Shown here piece by piece: positions 1-10,877 of a stretch of 64,000 nt of DNA. How positions within the stretch are numbered: position 1 is the first letter of the stretch; the number at the start of each line of letters is the position of its first letter. The notes beneath the pieces were generated by a model. It searched no databases. It had not been told where the DNA came from and saw only the letters and a program-made list of their open reading frames with translations. Origin of the DNA: Rehmannia glutinosa (Eukaryota > Streptophyta > Magnoliopsida > Lamiales > Orobanchaceae); assembly GCA_016081115.2 (NCBI GenBank), contig CM071926.1, forward strand, positions 17,063,971 to 17,127,970, written 5' to 3'. A program made the translations under genes and the position numbers.

Positions 1-158
1 TTAACATACACTTAATCATGCATCAATATTTAATTTCATACATTCACCTATCCTCATTCATGCACAAAACCAAAAGTCACATACATGAATTTCACATATT
101 CATGCATAGAATATACTAGAACTATTTGACTTCAATGAATCTAGTTTATAATTTAACA
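1..158 (-). repeat. 3' LTR of copia-1, partial
   Basis: Direct repeat of about 4352-4512. It ends on the plus strand in TTTAACA, which is a TGTTAAA start on the minus strand, directly beside the polypurine tract. The remaining half of this LTR lies left of the window. Confidence 0.9.
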
Positions 159-170
159 CTCCCCCTTAAG
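159..170 (-). other. Polypurine tract of copia-1
   Basis: The minus strand reads CTTAAGGGGGAG immediately before the TG of the 3' LTR, the usual plus-strand priming site of LTR retrotransposons. Confidence 0.8.
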
Positions 171-195
171 CTAGATTCATTACTCCAAGCAAAAA

Positions 196-1699
196 TCACA
201 ACTTCTTGAAAACATAAAACTTCAAGGGCTTCGTGAAGATATCCACAATTTGGTCTTGTGACTTCATGAATTCAAGCTTCACTTCTTTCTTGGATATGTG
301 CTCACGAATAAAGTGATACTTCGTATCAATGTATTTTCTTCTGTCATGAAACACTAGGTTCTTCGCCAACGCAATAGGAGACTTATTATCCACATAAATC
401 TCCATCGGATCTTCTTGTGATAAACTAAGCTCCTTCAACAAACTTCTCAACCAAATAGCATGACAAACACAAGAAGTCGTTGTAACATACTCTACTTCAC
501 AAGTAGAAATGTCACAATCGGTTGCTTCTTAGAGTTCCAAGTGAATGTCGAACTTCCCATAAAGAAAACAAACCCGGTTGTACTTTTGCGACTATCAACA
601 TCACCGGCCCAATCACTATCACAATAGCCAACAAGCTTGAAATTGTGATAGGAGGTATAGAAAATTCCATGATCAACTGTACCTTTAATGTACTGAAGTA
701 TTCTTTTGGCAACATTCAAATGTGATGTAGTAGGAGCCTCCATGTGACGATATATAAGTCCCACACAAAAAAAAAAATATCTGGTCTCGTACAAGTTAGA
801 TACCTCAAGCTTCCAACAAGACTTTTAAAGTATGTGGATTTAATTTTCTTACCATTTTCATGGAAGTACATTTTTACTCCACATTCCACGTAAGTCTTTC
901 GAGGCTTGCAATTCTCCATCTCAAACTTCTTGAGAATGTCGTTTGCATATCCTTATTGAGATACAAAAATTTCATCATCTCGTTGTTTTACTTCAATCCC
1001 AAGATAATAAGACATTAAGCCAATGTCTGTCATCTCAAATTCCTTTGCCATAGCTCTCTTGAAATCACCAAACATCTTTGGATTATTTCATGTAAAAATC
1101 AAATCATCCACATACAAACAAACAAGTAACATATCACCATTTTTGTTCATTTTTACATAGAAAGCATGTTCATGTGGACATTTAGAAAAATCATTTTCTA
1201 GGAAATAGCCATCAATTCGGCTATTCCATGAACGAGGGGCTTGTTTTAACTCGTAAAGGGCCCTTTTCAATTTCAAGGATTTATCTTCTTGACCATTCAC
1301 CACATAGCCCGGAGGTTGATTGATGTAAACTTCCTCCTCCAAAAACCCATTTAAGAAGGCAGACTTCACGTCTAACTGGTGAAATTTTCCAATGATTTTG
1401 GTGCAAGGGAAATGATTTTGGTTCAAGACGAGCAACGTGCGCAAATAACTCTTCATAGTCAATGTCAGCTTTTCCTTGTACCCCTTGGCCACTAATCTGG
1501 CTTTCTATTTTTCTATTTCACCTTTTGCATTTCTTTTTATTTTGTACACTCACTTCACACCTATCGTGTTTTTACCTTTAGGTAGTAATTCTAGCTCCCA
1601 CGTATCATTTTTCTCGATTGCTTTTATTTCTTCATTCATAGCATTTCTCCATTTTTCATCACGATCAACATCATCATAACTCACAGGCTCGAAATCTGT
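196..1699 (-). pseudogene. copia-1 reverse transcriptase and RNase H, broken
   Basis: Fragments in several frames together cover the copia RT (RVT_2) and RNase H regions. Visible RT landmarks are KWVYKIKRN (its W codon now a stop), LDVKSAFLNG, the catalytic LYVDDLIFT near 1100 and a GSLRYL stretch near 820. RNase H landmarks are GYCDSDWAGD, SRKSTTGF and the C-terminal YVDNKSPIALAKNLVFHDR. Stops and frameshifts between these blocks mean that no functional polymerase is made. Upstream on the same strand is the integrase, and downstream are the polypurine tract and 3' LTR. Confidence 0.9.
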
Positions 1700-3241
1700 A
1701 AAATTTCTTACTTCTTCGGTGGCATCATATATTTCACGCAGGCCTCTAAATTTTCAAGGACCTTAACTCGAACTTGCATCATCAACTTGACCACTTTGTG
1801 GTGGTGGCATTGATGGTGGTGTAGTAGGTTGAGTTGGGCCTTCTTCTTCTTCATCATCATCAAAGAATGGACTATATTGTTCATTTTCCTTTTGATCATT
1901 CCATTTCCAAACACCTTCTTCATCGAACTCGACATCTTGGCTTATCACAATTTTTCCATTATTCGGATTGTACAACTTGTAGCCTTTGGAACTTTGATCA
2001 TAGCCTATGAAGATATATTTTGCACTCTTATCATCAAGTTTGGTTCTTTTCTCATCAGGAACATGTGTGTAGGCTATGCTTCCAAAAACTCGCAAGTGTG
2101 AAACAATTGGCTTATAGCCATTCCAGGCTTCTTGATGTGTTTTTCCATGCACACTTTTAGTATAACATCTATTCATCAAGTAGATTGCACAAGAAACAGC
2201 TTTGACCCAAAACTCCTTCGGCATATTTTTGCTTTTCAACATAATCCTCGCCATGTTAAGAATATTCCGATTCTTTCGCTCGGCTACTCCGTTCTGTTGT
2301 GGTGAATATGGAGTTGTCATGGGACGATGAATACCATTTTTTTCACAGAAATTTTTGAATTCATTTGAAGTGAATTCACCACCTCTGTCAGACGAAAGAG
2401 ATTTTATTTGGTAACCACTTTGTTTTTCAACCATCACCTTGAACTTTTTGAAGGTTTCAAACACTTCTGATTTTTCCTTCAAAAAGTACACCCAAGTTTT
2501 CTGAGAATAGTCATCAATAAAAGCACGAAGTAATTGTTCTTACCAAGTGATGATGGCTTGATAGGTCCACAAACATCCGAGTGTATCAACTCCAGTGGAT
2601 GTTGAGCTCTAGACATAGACTCCTTCGGAAAACTCTTTCTAGCTTGCTTCCCATAAACACATCCTTCACAAAGTTGATTTGGATGATTTATGGAAGGCAA
2701 TCATTTCACCATTCTTTATTTGTTCATCATTTTGAGGCCATCAAAGTTCAGGTGTCCAAGACTCAAATGCCATAGCCAAGATGCATCTTTAAAACAAGAT
2801 TTTAAGCACATAGGGACGTCATTTTGAATGTTTAGCAAAAACATTCTATTCTTCGTCATAGGTACCTTGGCCAACAATCTTTCATTTTCTTCTTTCATGG
2901 TCAAACTTCTATTTTGCAAGTGTATATCACAATTTTTCTCCAACAATTGTCTCAAACTCAATATGTTGCCGGAACATAAAAGACATAAAAATAAATTTAT
3001 GGCTTCCATCTTTTGACCGAATCAAAATTGTACCTTTCTTTTTTACCTGAACTTTTGAAGAATCTCCAAAAGTTATATCACCATCGATCGATTCATCAAG
3101 TTCCACGAACAAATTTTTCTTTCCACAAATGTGACTACTTGAATCGGAGTCAAGATACCATTGATTTCTCTTCTCATCTTGATTATTTTTGCAAGCAAGA
3201 AGCAAAGTTGGATCTACATCTTCTTTATCATTACTCTCCAC
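1700..3241 (-). pseudogene. copia-1 protease and integrase, broken
   Basis: The aspartic protease motif appears as WYLDSDSSSHIC, where the family has D-T/S-G-A. The glycine of the active-site loop is replaced by aspartate, so even an unbroken frame would probably be inactive. The integrase HHCC region is seen as LWHLSLGHLN followed by LCEGCVYGKQ. The core shows HSDVCGPI (first Asp), SSDRGGEF (second Asp) and SPQQNGVAERKN (Glu). The integrase is split over at least three frames near 2490 and 2710. The family role is polyprotein maturation and insertion of the element cDNA. Confidence 0.9.
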
Positions 3242-3277
3242 AAGATTACTTGTCTCCTCTACGTTACTTCGACATTC

Positions 3278-4163
3278 TCAAGCATAATGACCAAAGCAAT
3301 GACAATTATAACACTCAATTTCTGATTTGTCATACCTTAGTTGATTTGGCCTATATCCTACACCTCTCGGACCTCTACCTTGTCCACGGCCTCTTCCTTG
3401 ATTGAAGTTTTGGCTTGTGTCATTATTGTTTGAGGTGTATTTGTCACCTCGTCCACCTCTTCCATGACCTCGACCTCTACCTTGGCCTTGTCTACAAAAT
3501 CCTCCACGTCCTCGACCTCTTTGGGACGTAACTTGGTTCATATCTTTCTCTTTCAAAGATAGATTTGCTTTCAAAGCATAATCCACCGATTCTTGAACTG
3601 GGTTTTTCAATCTTTCTTCATGAGCTTGCAAAGATCCGACAAGTTCATCAACAGTCATGGCGTCCAAGTCTTTGGACTCTTTAATGGCAACAACAACATA
3701 ATTAAATTTTGGATCCAAAGATCTCAAAATTTTGCCAACAATTCGATCATCCTTCATATCATCTTCGTATCTCTTCATATGATTGGTAATAGCCAAAACT
3801 CTTGAAATGTAATCCGAAATAGACTGGGAATCCTTCATGTGTAGAGATTCAAACTCACCTCTTAATGTTCGAAGACGGACTTTTTACTTTGTCAACTCCT
3901 TTAAAAGAGGCTTGAAGAATTTCCCATACTTGCTTGGAGGTAGTTACCGCAGCAACTTTCTCGAACATCTTCATCCAAACTTTGATAGATGAGTGTGAGC
4001 ACCTTTTGGTCTTTCTTTTTAGCGGTTGAATCATCTCCTTCAATACCTTTCTCCACAGGATCCATACTTCATAGGCTCCAAGCAAGGCTTTCATTCTAAT
4101 ACACCAATTGTCATAATTTTCTTTGGTGAGTGATGGAACTACAAATGATGTTCTGTTTGACAT
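3278..4163 (-). pseudogene. copia-1 gag with stop inside the zinc knuckle
   Basis: It begins MSNRTSFVVPSLTKENYDNW, the DUF4219/UBN2-type gag start of copia elements, and frameshifts near 3855-4060. The 3278-3838 part continues through KDSQSISDYISRV and an RG-rich stretch (RGRGRGGF) into the CCHC knuckle CYNCHCFGHYA. A TGA at 3278-3280 then stops translation just before the final Glu-Cys of the knuckle. Gag packages element RNA in virus-like particles. This copy cannot make a complete knuckle or pass into pol. Confidence 0.9.
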
Positions 4164-4193
4164 TTTTCTTCAAGCTTTGGTCTCCAAACACAA

Positions 4194-4209
4194 GTGGCTC
4201 TTGATACCA
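4194..4209 (-). other. Primer binding site of copia-1 (tRNA-Met type)
   Basis: The minus strand reads TGGTATCAAGAGCCAC a few bases after the LTR end. It resembles the complement of the 3' end of plant initiator tRNA-Met (TGGTATCAGAGC) with one extra A. Confidence 0.75.
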
Positions 4210-4212
4210 ATT

Positions 4213-4512
4213 TGTTAGAAATTAGAGAGCATATATTACAAATAACTCACACACATAAGAGAATAGACGGGAAAACTTATATTATTTTATTATCATTTTC
4301 TTCACTTGTACCAAATGACTCCATAACAAGGGTATTTATAGGTGATACCCAAGATGAACATACACTTAATCATGCATCAATATTTAATTTCATACATTCA
4401 CCTATCCTTATTCATGCACAAAACCAAAAGTCACATACATGAATTTCACCTATTCATGCATAGAATATACTAGAACTATTTGACTTTAATAAATTTAGTT
4501 TATAATTCAACA
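4213..4512 (-). repeat. 5' LTR of copia-1
   Basis: This 300-bp terminal repeat runs from TGTTAG to CAACA on the plus strand. Its distal half repeats at 1-158. No TATA box stands out clearly. Confidence 0.9.
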
Positions 4513-4586
4513 ATTCTGACGACAAAACATTGCTGAATTCGTCGGCCCAATGACCGGTTACCGACGAAGTTGGAAAAGGAATTACG
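4513..4586. other. CACTA-like sequence between two retrotransposons
   Basis: This 74-bp strip carries GACGA/TCGTCGG and ACCGACGA motifs like those in the 12401-12563 strip. It ends in TTACG, which is repeated at 12401-12405 as the target duplication of the 4587-12400 element. It is read as the interior of the same CACTA transposon. Confidence 0.6.
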
Positions 4587-6044
4587 TGTAAGTCCAAGCA
4601 GCTACGATAATCTAGAGAGGGGTGAATAGATTATCTCCATCTTTTCGATTTTACCCTCTTTTTTGAACCGAATGCTCAAAGACAATAATGAAGGTGCGGA
4701 ATGTAAACAACACACGTCGATTTATAGATGTTCAACCCACCTAGGGCCAAATCCTCTACCACCCCAGTATATCCGGGATGGATTTCAAAAAGAAAAAAGA
4801 TTTTATTAATTACCAAAATTAATACAACACCAACTTACAACACCTTGAAGAGCACCACACTCTTCTTCAACACCCCCTTTGAGATTACCACAATCTCTTT
4901 TGAAGATTCCACAATCTCCAACAGCACCTTGTGAAGATTACCACAATCTTCAACCTTGAAGAATACCAAATTCTTCAACACCTCGACAAGAAGATTACCA
5001 CAATCTTCTTACACCTAACACCTAGATCACCCAAGTGTGTTCTTACCACAAGAACACTCACAAGGATATCTTGTGTTGAATGATTACCGAAAAATTCAAG
5101 ATTACAACTCGATAATGAATTATACAATAGAGTGCAAGTGTAATCAAGAATAGCCTAGACCTCAAGGATGTGAAAGTGATAAGCTAGGCAAAATTACAAC
5201 AAGAATAATAACTATGAAGAACAAATATTTGCTTGAAGTGTATCTTGTTGTGTTGTATCTCAATTGTTGTATTGGTTGCTCCAAAACTTCCTCTATTTAT
5301 AGGAGATGATTGATCAAGCATAAGCTCCTTTTGGGGATTGAAAATCTACAGAAAAATACAATTAAAATCAAGAATATAGCTGTTCGAAATCAATCCCACA
5401 TTTTAAGGAAAGTTTGTCTACTGTCAAACGGTCAGAATTTTGCTGTCAAAAGATAGGGCGACCGGTCACGCACAAATAGAGTTTAAAACAAACATTTCTA
5501 CATTTAACACGGGGCAACCGGTCGACATAGGGTTCGACCGGTCGTCCCCCTCTATGGTCGGTCGCACAACACGAATTCAAGCAGGGAGGAGTTCTGTTTC
5601 ACAATTAAACTCCCAGGTACCGGTCGACGCCCTAGTCGACCGGTCGACCTGACCAATTTCCCTTCCGTCTTATTTTTTGTTCCAAAATACATCGTCAGGT
5701 ACGGGTTGCCCTCTACGGCGACCGGTTGACCTCGAGACAGAAATGTTGTCCAATTTTTGTCGAAAATAAAACTCAATAAATACTCCGAAAATTTATTAAA
5801 AATATTTTAAACCAATCGGGAGTATTTAGACAACATTTAGGAACCTTGTTTTGAAGTAAAAACTTATAAACATAAAATCATTAAAAGTGTTGTCCAATTT
5901 TATCTGAAATAAAACTTGAAGAAATACTCCGGAAAATATTAAAACCATTTTAAATCATTTAGGAGTATTTGGACAACAATTAAAAACATTGTTTTGGTGT
6001 AAAAATAAAATCATCAAAATTAAGATAAAAACATGTATCAAACA
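4587..6044 (-). repeat. 3' LTR of the gag-only element
   Basis: This is a direct repeat of 10878-12400. It is about 65 bp shorter because it lacks one about 30-bp hairpin-array unit and about 34 bp of a CGGTCG-rich stretch. It holds the hairpin array (4847-5057), CGACCGGTCG-type palindromes (about 5456-5735) and two units of an about 120-bp internal repeat (about 5735-6000). Confidence 0.92.
4847..5057 (-). repeat. Hairpin array with constant loop (LTR copy 1)
   Basis: Successive inverted repeats share the plus-strand loop ACCAC (GTGGT on the sense strand) but have different stems. Examples are AAGAAGATT/AATCTTCTT at 4988-5010, TTGAAGAAT/ATTCTTCAA with loop ACCAA near 4952-4974, and GTGTTCTT/AAGAACAC at 5037-5057. 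All of these stems are fully complementary. The array has no coding frame that explains it. Confidence 0.85.
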
Positions 6045-6058
6045 ATCTCCCCCTTTTT
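6045..6058 (-). other. Polypurine tract of the gag-only element
   Basis: The minus strand reads AAAAAGGGGGAGAT directly before the TG of the 3' LTR. Confidence 0.8.
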
Positions 6059-7270
6059 GATGATTACCAACCAAAACAATTTTTAGAAATATTAGGAGGA
6101 CAATTTTAAAAACGATTTTTCGGTAAAAACATCTAACCGTGTGGAAGCAACCAAAAATCCAAAATACATAAGCAACCAAGTAAGGGAGTAAATATATTCA
6201 ATAATAAGCACAAGCTCCCCCTATCAACAAGCACATAAAGAGTAATGTAAAAGCAATTAACCATAAGCTAAAAACTTAGTTTTTACATATTGTTCAAGAG
6301 CTTATATGCTCCCCCTGTCAACAAAACATCATTAGACAAGTATATAAGTCCACGAAGCAACAATTGGACAAAAAATAATTCACAACTTATGGCTTTTAAG
6401 AGCCATAGCTTATAGCTTTTATAACAAGCTTTTATTAGCTTCTTTGAGCTAATGAGCCAATTTCTTGTTTCTCCCCCTTTGGAATCATCAAAAAGAATGT
6501 TAGGATGATAAAAACGTCATATAAGTTTATCAAAGTGCGCCAACAATACGATTTATCAACCATTGAAAGAATTAAGCTTAGAATCCAAAAATGGGAGAGA
6601 TGTACCATAAGAAATCCATAAGCTCATTTTGTTAGCCAAAAAACATGATCCCAATAAGATTTTAAGACATTTGAAAATAAGAGAATCATGTAGGTGATGA
6701 GTCTTTCATTGAAATATTTTATCGAACACTTGGCAGGCGTCAAAGTTTGAAGAAAATGTATATAGCCCTTGCAAAAGAAATTAAGCCAAGTTTTTCATAT
6801 CATCACCCAAAAACAATTTTTCAACATATGTCCATCAAATAAGAGGCTCAACAAAGTAATTTCTCAAGGGTTCAACCCAATTGAGATAAATTTAGCCAAA
6901 TGAGAGATCAAGGCATTACGAATGCCATCAAGCAAAAATTAAAGAGCCATCAAGTAGGCATACAAATAAGACATTACAAATGTCCCAAATCATCCATTAA
7001 AATGAACAAATCATCAAAAATTAAGAGAAGCACTTTTACCATCAAGTACTTCATACCAATAATCAATCAATGTCAAACTAGAGTATTTTTACCATCAAAT
7101 ACTCCATCAATACCAAGTTCAACCAAAAGGCCATTTCCAACTTGCTATTTTAACCCTTTCAAGAAAACAAGCAAATCTCATTAGTGCAATTTAGAGTTTT
7201 ACAAGAGTTCATAAAACTACAAAACAACATAATCAAGAGGAAATGCGAAAACAATAAAGGGGTGGGGACA
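6059..7270 (-). other. Interior without a recognised gene
   Basis: AT-rich sequence between the extra ORF and the polypurine tract. Only short chance frames occur. No polymerase, integrase or protease motif was found on either strand. Confidence 0.6.
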
Positions 7271-8609
7271 TCATTCCTCGTCCGAAGAGAAGCAAGTTCC
7301 GGGAATAAGATCTTTGATGAATTTCTTCAACTTGCCGATTGATTTTTGCATTTTGGAGGTCTTTTGCTCCAAAGCCTCATACCTAGCTTCATGAAATGTT
7401 CTTAAAACATCATACTTGGCTTGGGTGTACCTCCTAGACGGTTGAGCACCGGTATTACCCTCCGGATTGCTCGGTTCGCCTTCCTCCACCAATCTCACGG
7501 CCTCGGCATCATCAAAGAAGTCGTATGGATCTGGGGAATCTTGGCCTCTTCCTCTAGCCATTTTAGTTTGTCGGATGTCCATATTTTTGCGCATAGTGAC
7601 CACTTGGGAGATGTTATCAATGTCAAAGTCATTTTGAAATACCTCCGAATTACACTCCGACGAAGGTAGTCCCGATTGTATAAGAAGTTTACAAATCCAA
7701 TTGCCCATAACAAACTTCTTATTTCCTTGAGTAATAGACTCAATTAGACATTGAATAAGAATAGCGCCAAAGTTAAGTGGTTCCCTTCTAGCAATCTTAT
7801 AAGTCAAAAAATAGTCCATGTTGCTAGGTATTTTTCCCGTTTTTCCACATATGCAATAGGCGACAATTAACGGATATAATCCGGTGCTCAAGAGTCATCG
7901 CCAACAATGAATACTTTGGCCATACGCTCAAATAAGTCTTGACTTCTCTCATAGACACCCCCAACATCTCATCATTCCAAATAGCACAAGAGAAATAGTC
8001 CCAACCATCTTCTCTTACATGTAAAAGCCGACAAATTTTATTTGGAGTCCACCTAAAATGACGACCCCTTACAAACGAATTCAAAGCAAGAGGCTTCCTT
8101 TGAGCATCATATTCAACCCACATATTGGCATAAAAATGAAAATTTATATCTTCATCATATAAAACATAAGGATGCTCCCATAAGTACATCCACCCTTGCT
8201 CTTCAAAGAATCCTCTAATAGAAGGATATTCATTTGTAAACGAATTAAATCGACAAATCTTTGTACGAGCAATCGTTTTTGCACCCATGTTCAAATTATC
8301 ATAGTACCACTCCGCAAATTTGTTGATAAAATCTAGAATATTATTAGAGCGAGGAGCTTGAGGTATAAAAGATTTCTTACTTTTTGCCCAACGACAATTG
8401 TTGAATGAAATCGTCCCGCGGAGTTCGGCAATTTGAGGATTGGATAGTACCGGGTTTTGAATATCATCACGTTCTTGAGCCATATTCCTTTGGGTAGCTC
8501 GAATATCCCTTTGTTCGGCTTCTTCTTGCCGATTTCTCGAAGAACCCTCTCCGTCCTTTCTATGCTTGGAGGTGGGATTTCTACCGATAGAATTTCTTGG
8601 AGGTGCCAT
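7271..8609 (-). pseudogene. Plant-transposon-protein-like ORF, one frameshift
   Basis: It starts at an ATG (8607-8609) with MAPPRNSIGRN and runs as one frame to about 7824. A second frame overlaps at 7824-7891 and carries on to 7271, so the original product was about 440 residues. The centre contains NFHFYANMWVEYD and SFVRGRHFRWTPNKICRLLH. These resemble the FYAN...VRG...I-x-RLL signature of the family called putative plant transposon protein (Transposase_32-like), whose function is unknown. The C-terminus is charged, with a coiled-coil-like stretch (ARYEALEQKTSKMQKSIGKL). It replaces pol in this element, on the same strand as gag. The identification is by pattern memory, not a search. Confidence 0.6.
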
Positions 8610-9412
8610 ATATGTAAAATTCTTGCAAAAAGAAGTGGATTAGCAACAAGAATCACAAAGATTGATGAAGAATTGAAGATTTTATAGAAAGGGGTGATTG
8701 CGCTGTTGTGAACGAGGGTTTGAAAGATTTCTTGTTCTGTTTTGAAAGTGAAGACAGACGAGTTTAAACCCAAAATTTTTGCCTGGGCGACCGGTCGAGA
8801 TGGGGTGCGACCGGTCGACCCTGCCTTGACCGTCTCAGTGCAATTTTTCATTCCCCAGATTTTTCAAAATTCGATTTTTCACCCAAAAAGTTATAAAACT
8901 TTACAAAAAGATAATTATGGACTAAATCCAACAAATATGAGTTTCGAGAAAACACTAATATGAGAAAAACGAGATTTAACGAGTAGTGCCCTTTTAAGAA
9001 AAATTTACAAAATCATTTAGAGGCACTTAAGGGGTTGAAATGAAATATTTTGAAAGACATGTGCATAAACATGTCATGAACATAATATCGAGTTCTAAGA
9101 AAAATACGAGTGAACATACCTCGATGGTTTAAGAGTCCGATAGCCAATAAATAGAAAAAATATAACCTACACAATACTTTAAACAAATTTTGCACAAGAT
9201 ATAATAGCATAAGTGTAGGCAAGTAATAAGAGATATCACAATAAAAATGCTTATGCTACAAAAATCCATAAGAGTTTAAAAACAACATGTAAGGTCTCAT
9301 TTTCAAAGGATTTTAAAAACACAAAATTTTATTGAGGACCTTAATTTATGAAAACTCATTTGCAATTTAGACACAAATAAAAACATGCATACTAACTAAA
9401 TAAAATGCCTAT
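8610..9412 (-). other. Spacer between extra ORF and gag, with CGACCGGTCG palindromes
   Basis: No gene is seen where pol would be expected. At about 8786-8822 there are two CGACCGGTCG-type palindromes like those in the LTRs, although this stretch is not part of the LTR repeat. Confidence 0.6.
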
Positions 9413-10855
9413 TTAAATGGGGAGATACGGTTTACCAATTACGCCATTTCCATGGGTTGTGTCATTCCCATTGTTGATGATATCTTCCCCTTTGAAAATC
9501 ATCTTGTTGATGATGGCTTCTCCAATTGCTCCATTTCCAAGCATTGTGGCCTTCTCTTTTTTGAAAGTGTTTTTCTCTTGGAAAATCATCTTGTTGATGA
9601 TGTCTTTGCCATTTCCAAGGATTGTGTTCTTCCCATTTTTGATTATATCATCTTCTTGGAAATTGACTTTGTTTCTCCTTCTTTGATCAAATGAGATGTT
9701 CATTTGATGTTTCCTTGGCGGCATGAATTTTCTTCGATTAATCTGTCGGGTACCTAAAATGACATTGTTTTGTGGTACCCTCAAGTGCTTGGGTCCTTTG
9801 GGATTAGTTTTGAGACTTTTAGGTCTCCAACAATAATTAGAGCTATTTCTAGCCCGACAAGTATTTACCGTATGACCCTTCTTACCGCAATAAAAGCAAG
9901 TAACATCACTAATATGCACAGGAACTCGATTCTTTTTCATATGTTTGACAATATTAGGCTCATGATCAAGTTCACTATTCAAATTATTACAACTATTAAC
10001 ATTCAAAATATTGGGCAATTAATTGGTACTCAAGTTGGATTTTGATAAATCATTTTTCATGCAATTAATATCCTCAACAAGAGTACTATTTTGTTTTTCA
10101 AGGTTTCTAACCTTGTCAAGTGTGGTGGTGTGAGCACATGATAGTGATTCATAGGAAGTAAATAAACTATCCTTTTCATTTTTCAAAACAATGAATTCCT
10201 TTTTCAAATTTTTGTATTTAACAAGTAAATTATGGAATTCATTTTGAAGATCATCAAAATCATTTTGCAAATCACTATAATCATTTTGAATAACAATATC
10301 ATAGGAAGTAGAGGGTTTAAGACATACCTCTTTTTCTTCTTCGATGCCCATAAAATATTGTTCTACTACTTCATAGTTGGAAGTTGTAAAAGGTTTGTTC
10401 CTTAGATTTGAACTTGTATCCCTTTGAGAAGTAGATGCTTTTGTTTGACTCCTTTCATTTGCAAATACTCCATAGATGGCTTCTAATTTTTGCCATACTT
10501 CATGTGCCGATCGAATTCCTACAATATGTTCATATTCCAAATTAGTAAGTGAACAATACAAAATATTGAGAGCTTTACCATTTAAGGAGATAGTTTTATT
10601 TTCTTCATCATTGAGCTCCTTGAGAGCTTCGGAGGTGTATGGTGTGTTTTTCATCGGAATGGATTCTCCATTGATGATGATGTTCCAAATATCGAACCCG
10701 CAACCTTGTAAATAGCATTCCATTTTTTCTTTCCAAAATATATATTTTTTGGAATCAAATAGAGGTGGCTTGGTGGTGGAGGTGCCGGAAAGTTGAGCTT
10801 CGTTCGTAGCCGATGATCGTTCCTCTTCACTCGCGATGTGAAACGAGCTTGCCAA
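9413..10855 (-). pseudogene. Copia-like gag with in-frame stop and no ATG
   Basis: The frame contains PPLFDSKKYIFWKEKMECYL and YEHIVGIRSAHEVWQKLEAI, typical of DUF4219/UBN2 gag proteins, then a long coiled coil (about 10040-10270) and a knuckle CFYCGKKGHTVNTC. No ATG lies upstream of the conserved region. The TTG at 10853-10855 (LASSFH) may be a lost start. A single in-frame TAA at 10019-10021 separates the coiled coil from the knuckle, and the frame is otherwise continuous to 9413. The C-terminal part has degenerate repeats built on IINKMIF and GNG. Gag would form the particle and bind RNA. Confidence 0.8.
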
Positions 10856-10861
10856 AGAGTT

Positions 10862-10875
10862 TGGCTTTGATACCA
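10862..10875 (-). other. Primer binding site (tRNA-Met type)
   Basis: The minus strand reads TGGTATCAAAGCC two bases after the 5' LTR, matching the 3' end complement of initiator tRNA-Met apart from one or two positions. Confidence 0.75.
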
Positions 10876-10877
10876 CT

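Larger units (their letters stand above)
1..4512 (-). mobile_element. Degenerate Ty1/copia LTR retrotransposon (copia-1), cut by window start
   Basis: Read on the minus strand this is 5' LTR, tRNA-Met type primer site, gag, protease, integrase, reverse transcriptase, RNase H, polypurine tract and 3' LTR, which is the copia gene order. The 3' LTR is only partly inside the window. The two LTRs differ at about six positions in the 158 bases that can be compared, so this is not a fresh insertion. Every reading frame is broken. The element sits in CACTA-derived sequence. Its target duplication cannot be checked because the left flank is outside the window. Confidence 0.93.

Noticed and set aside
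5440..5776. Frames across the LTR CGGTCG region, also at 11763-12132 and 38000-38473
   Set aside because: They lie in LTR control sequence, differ by frame between copies and have no known domain.
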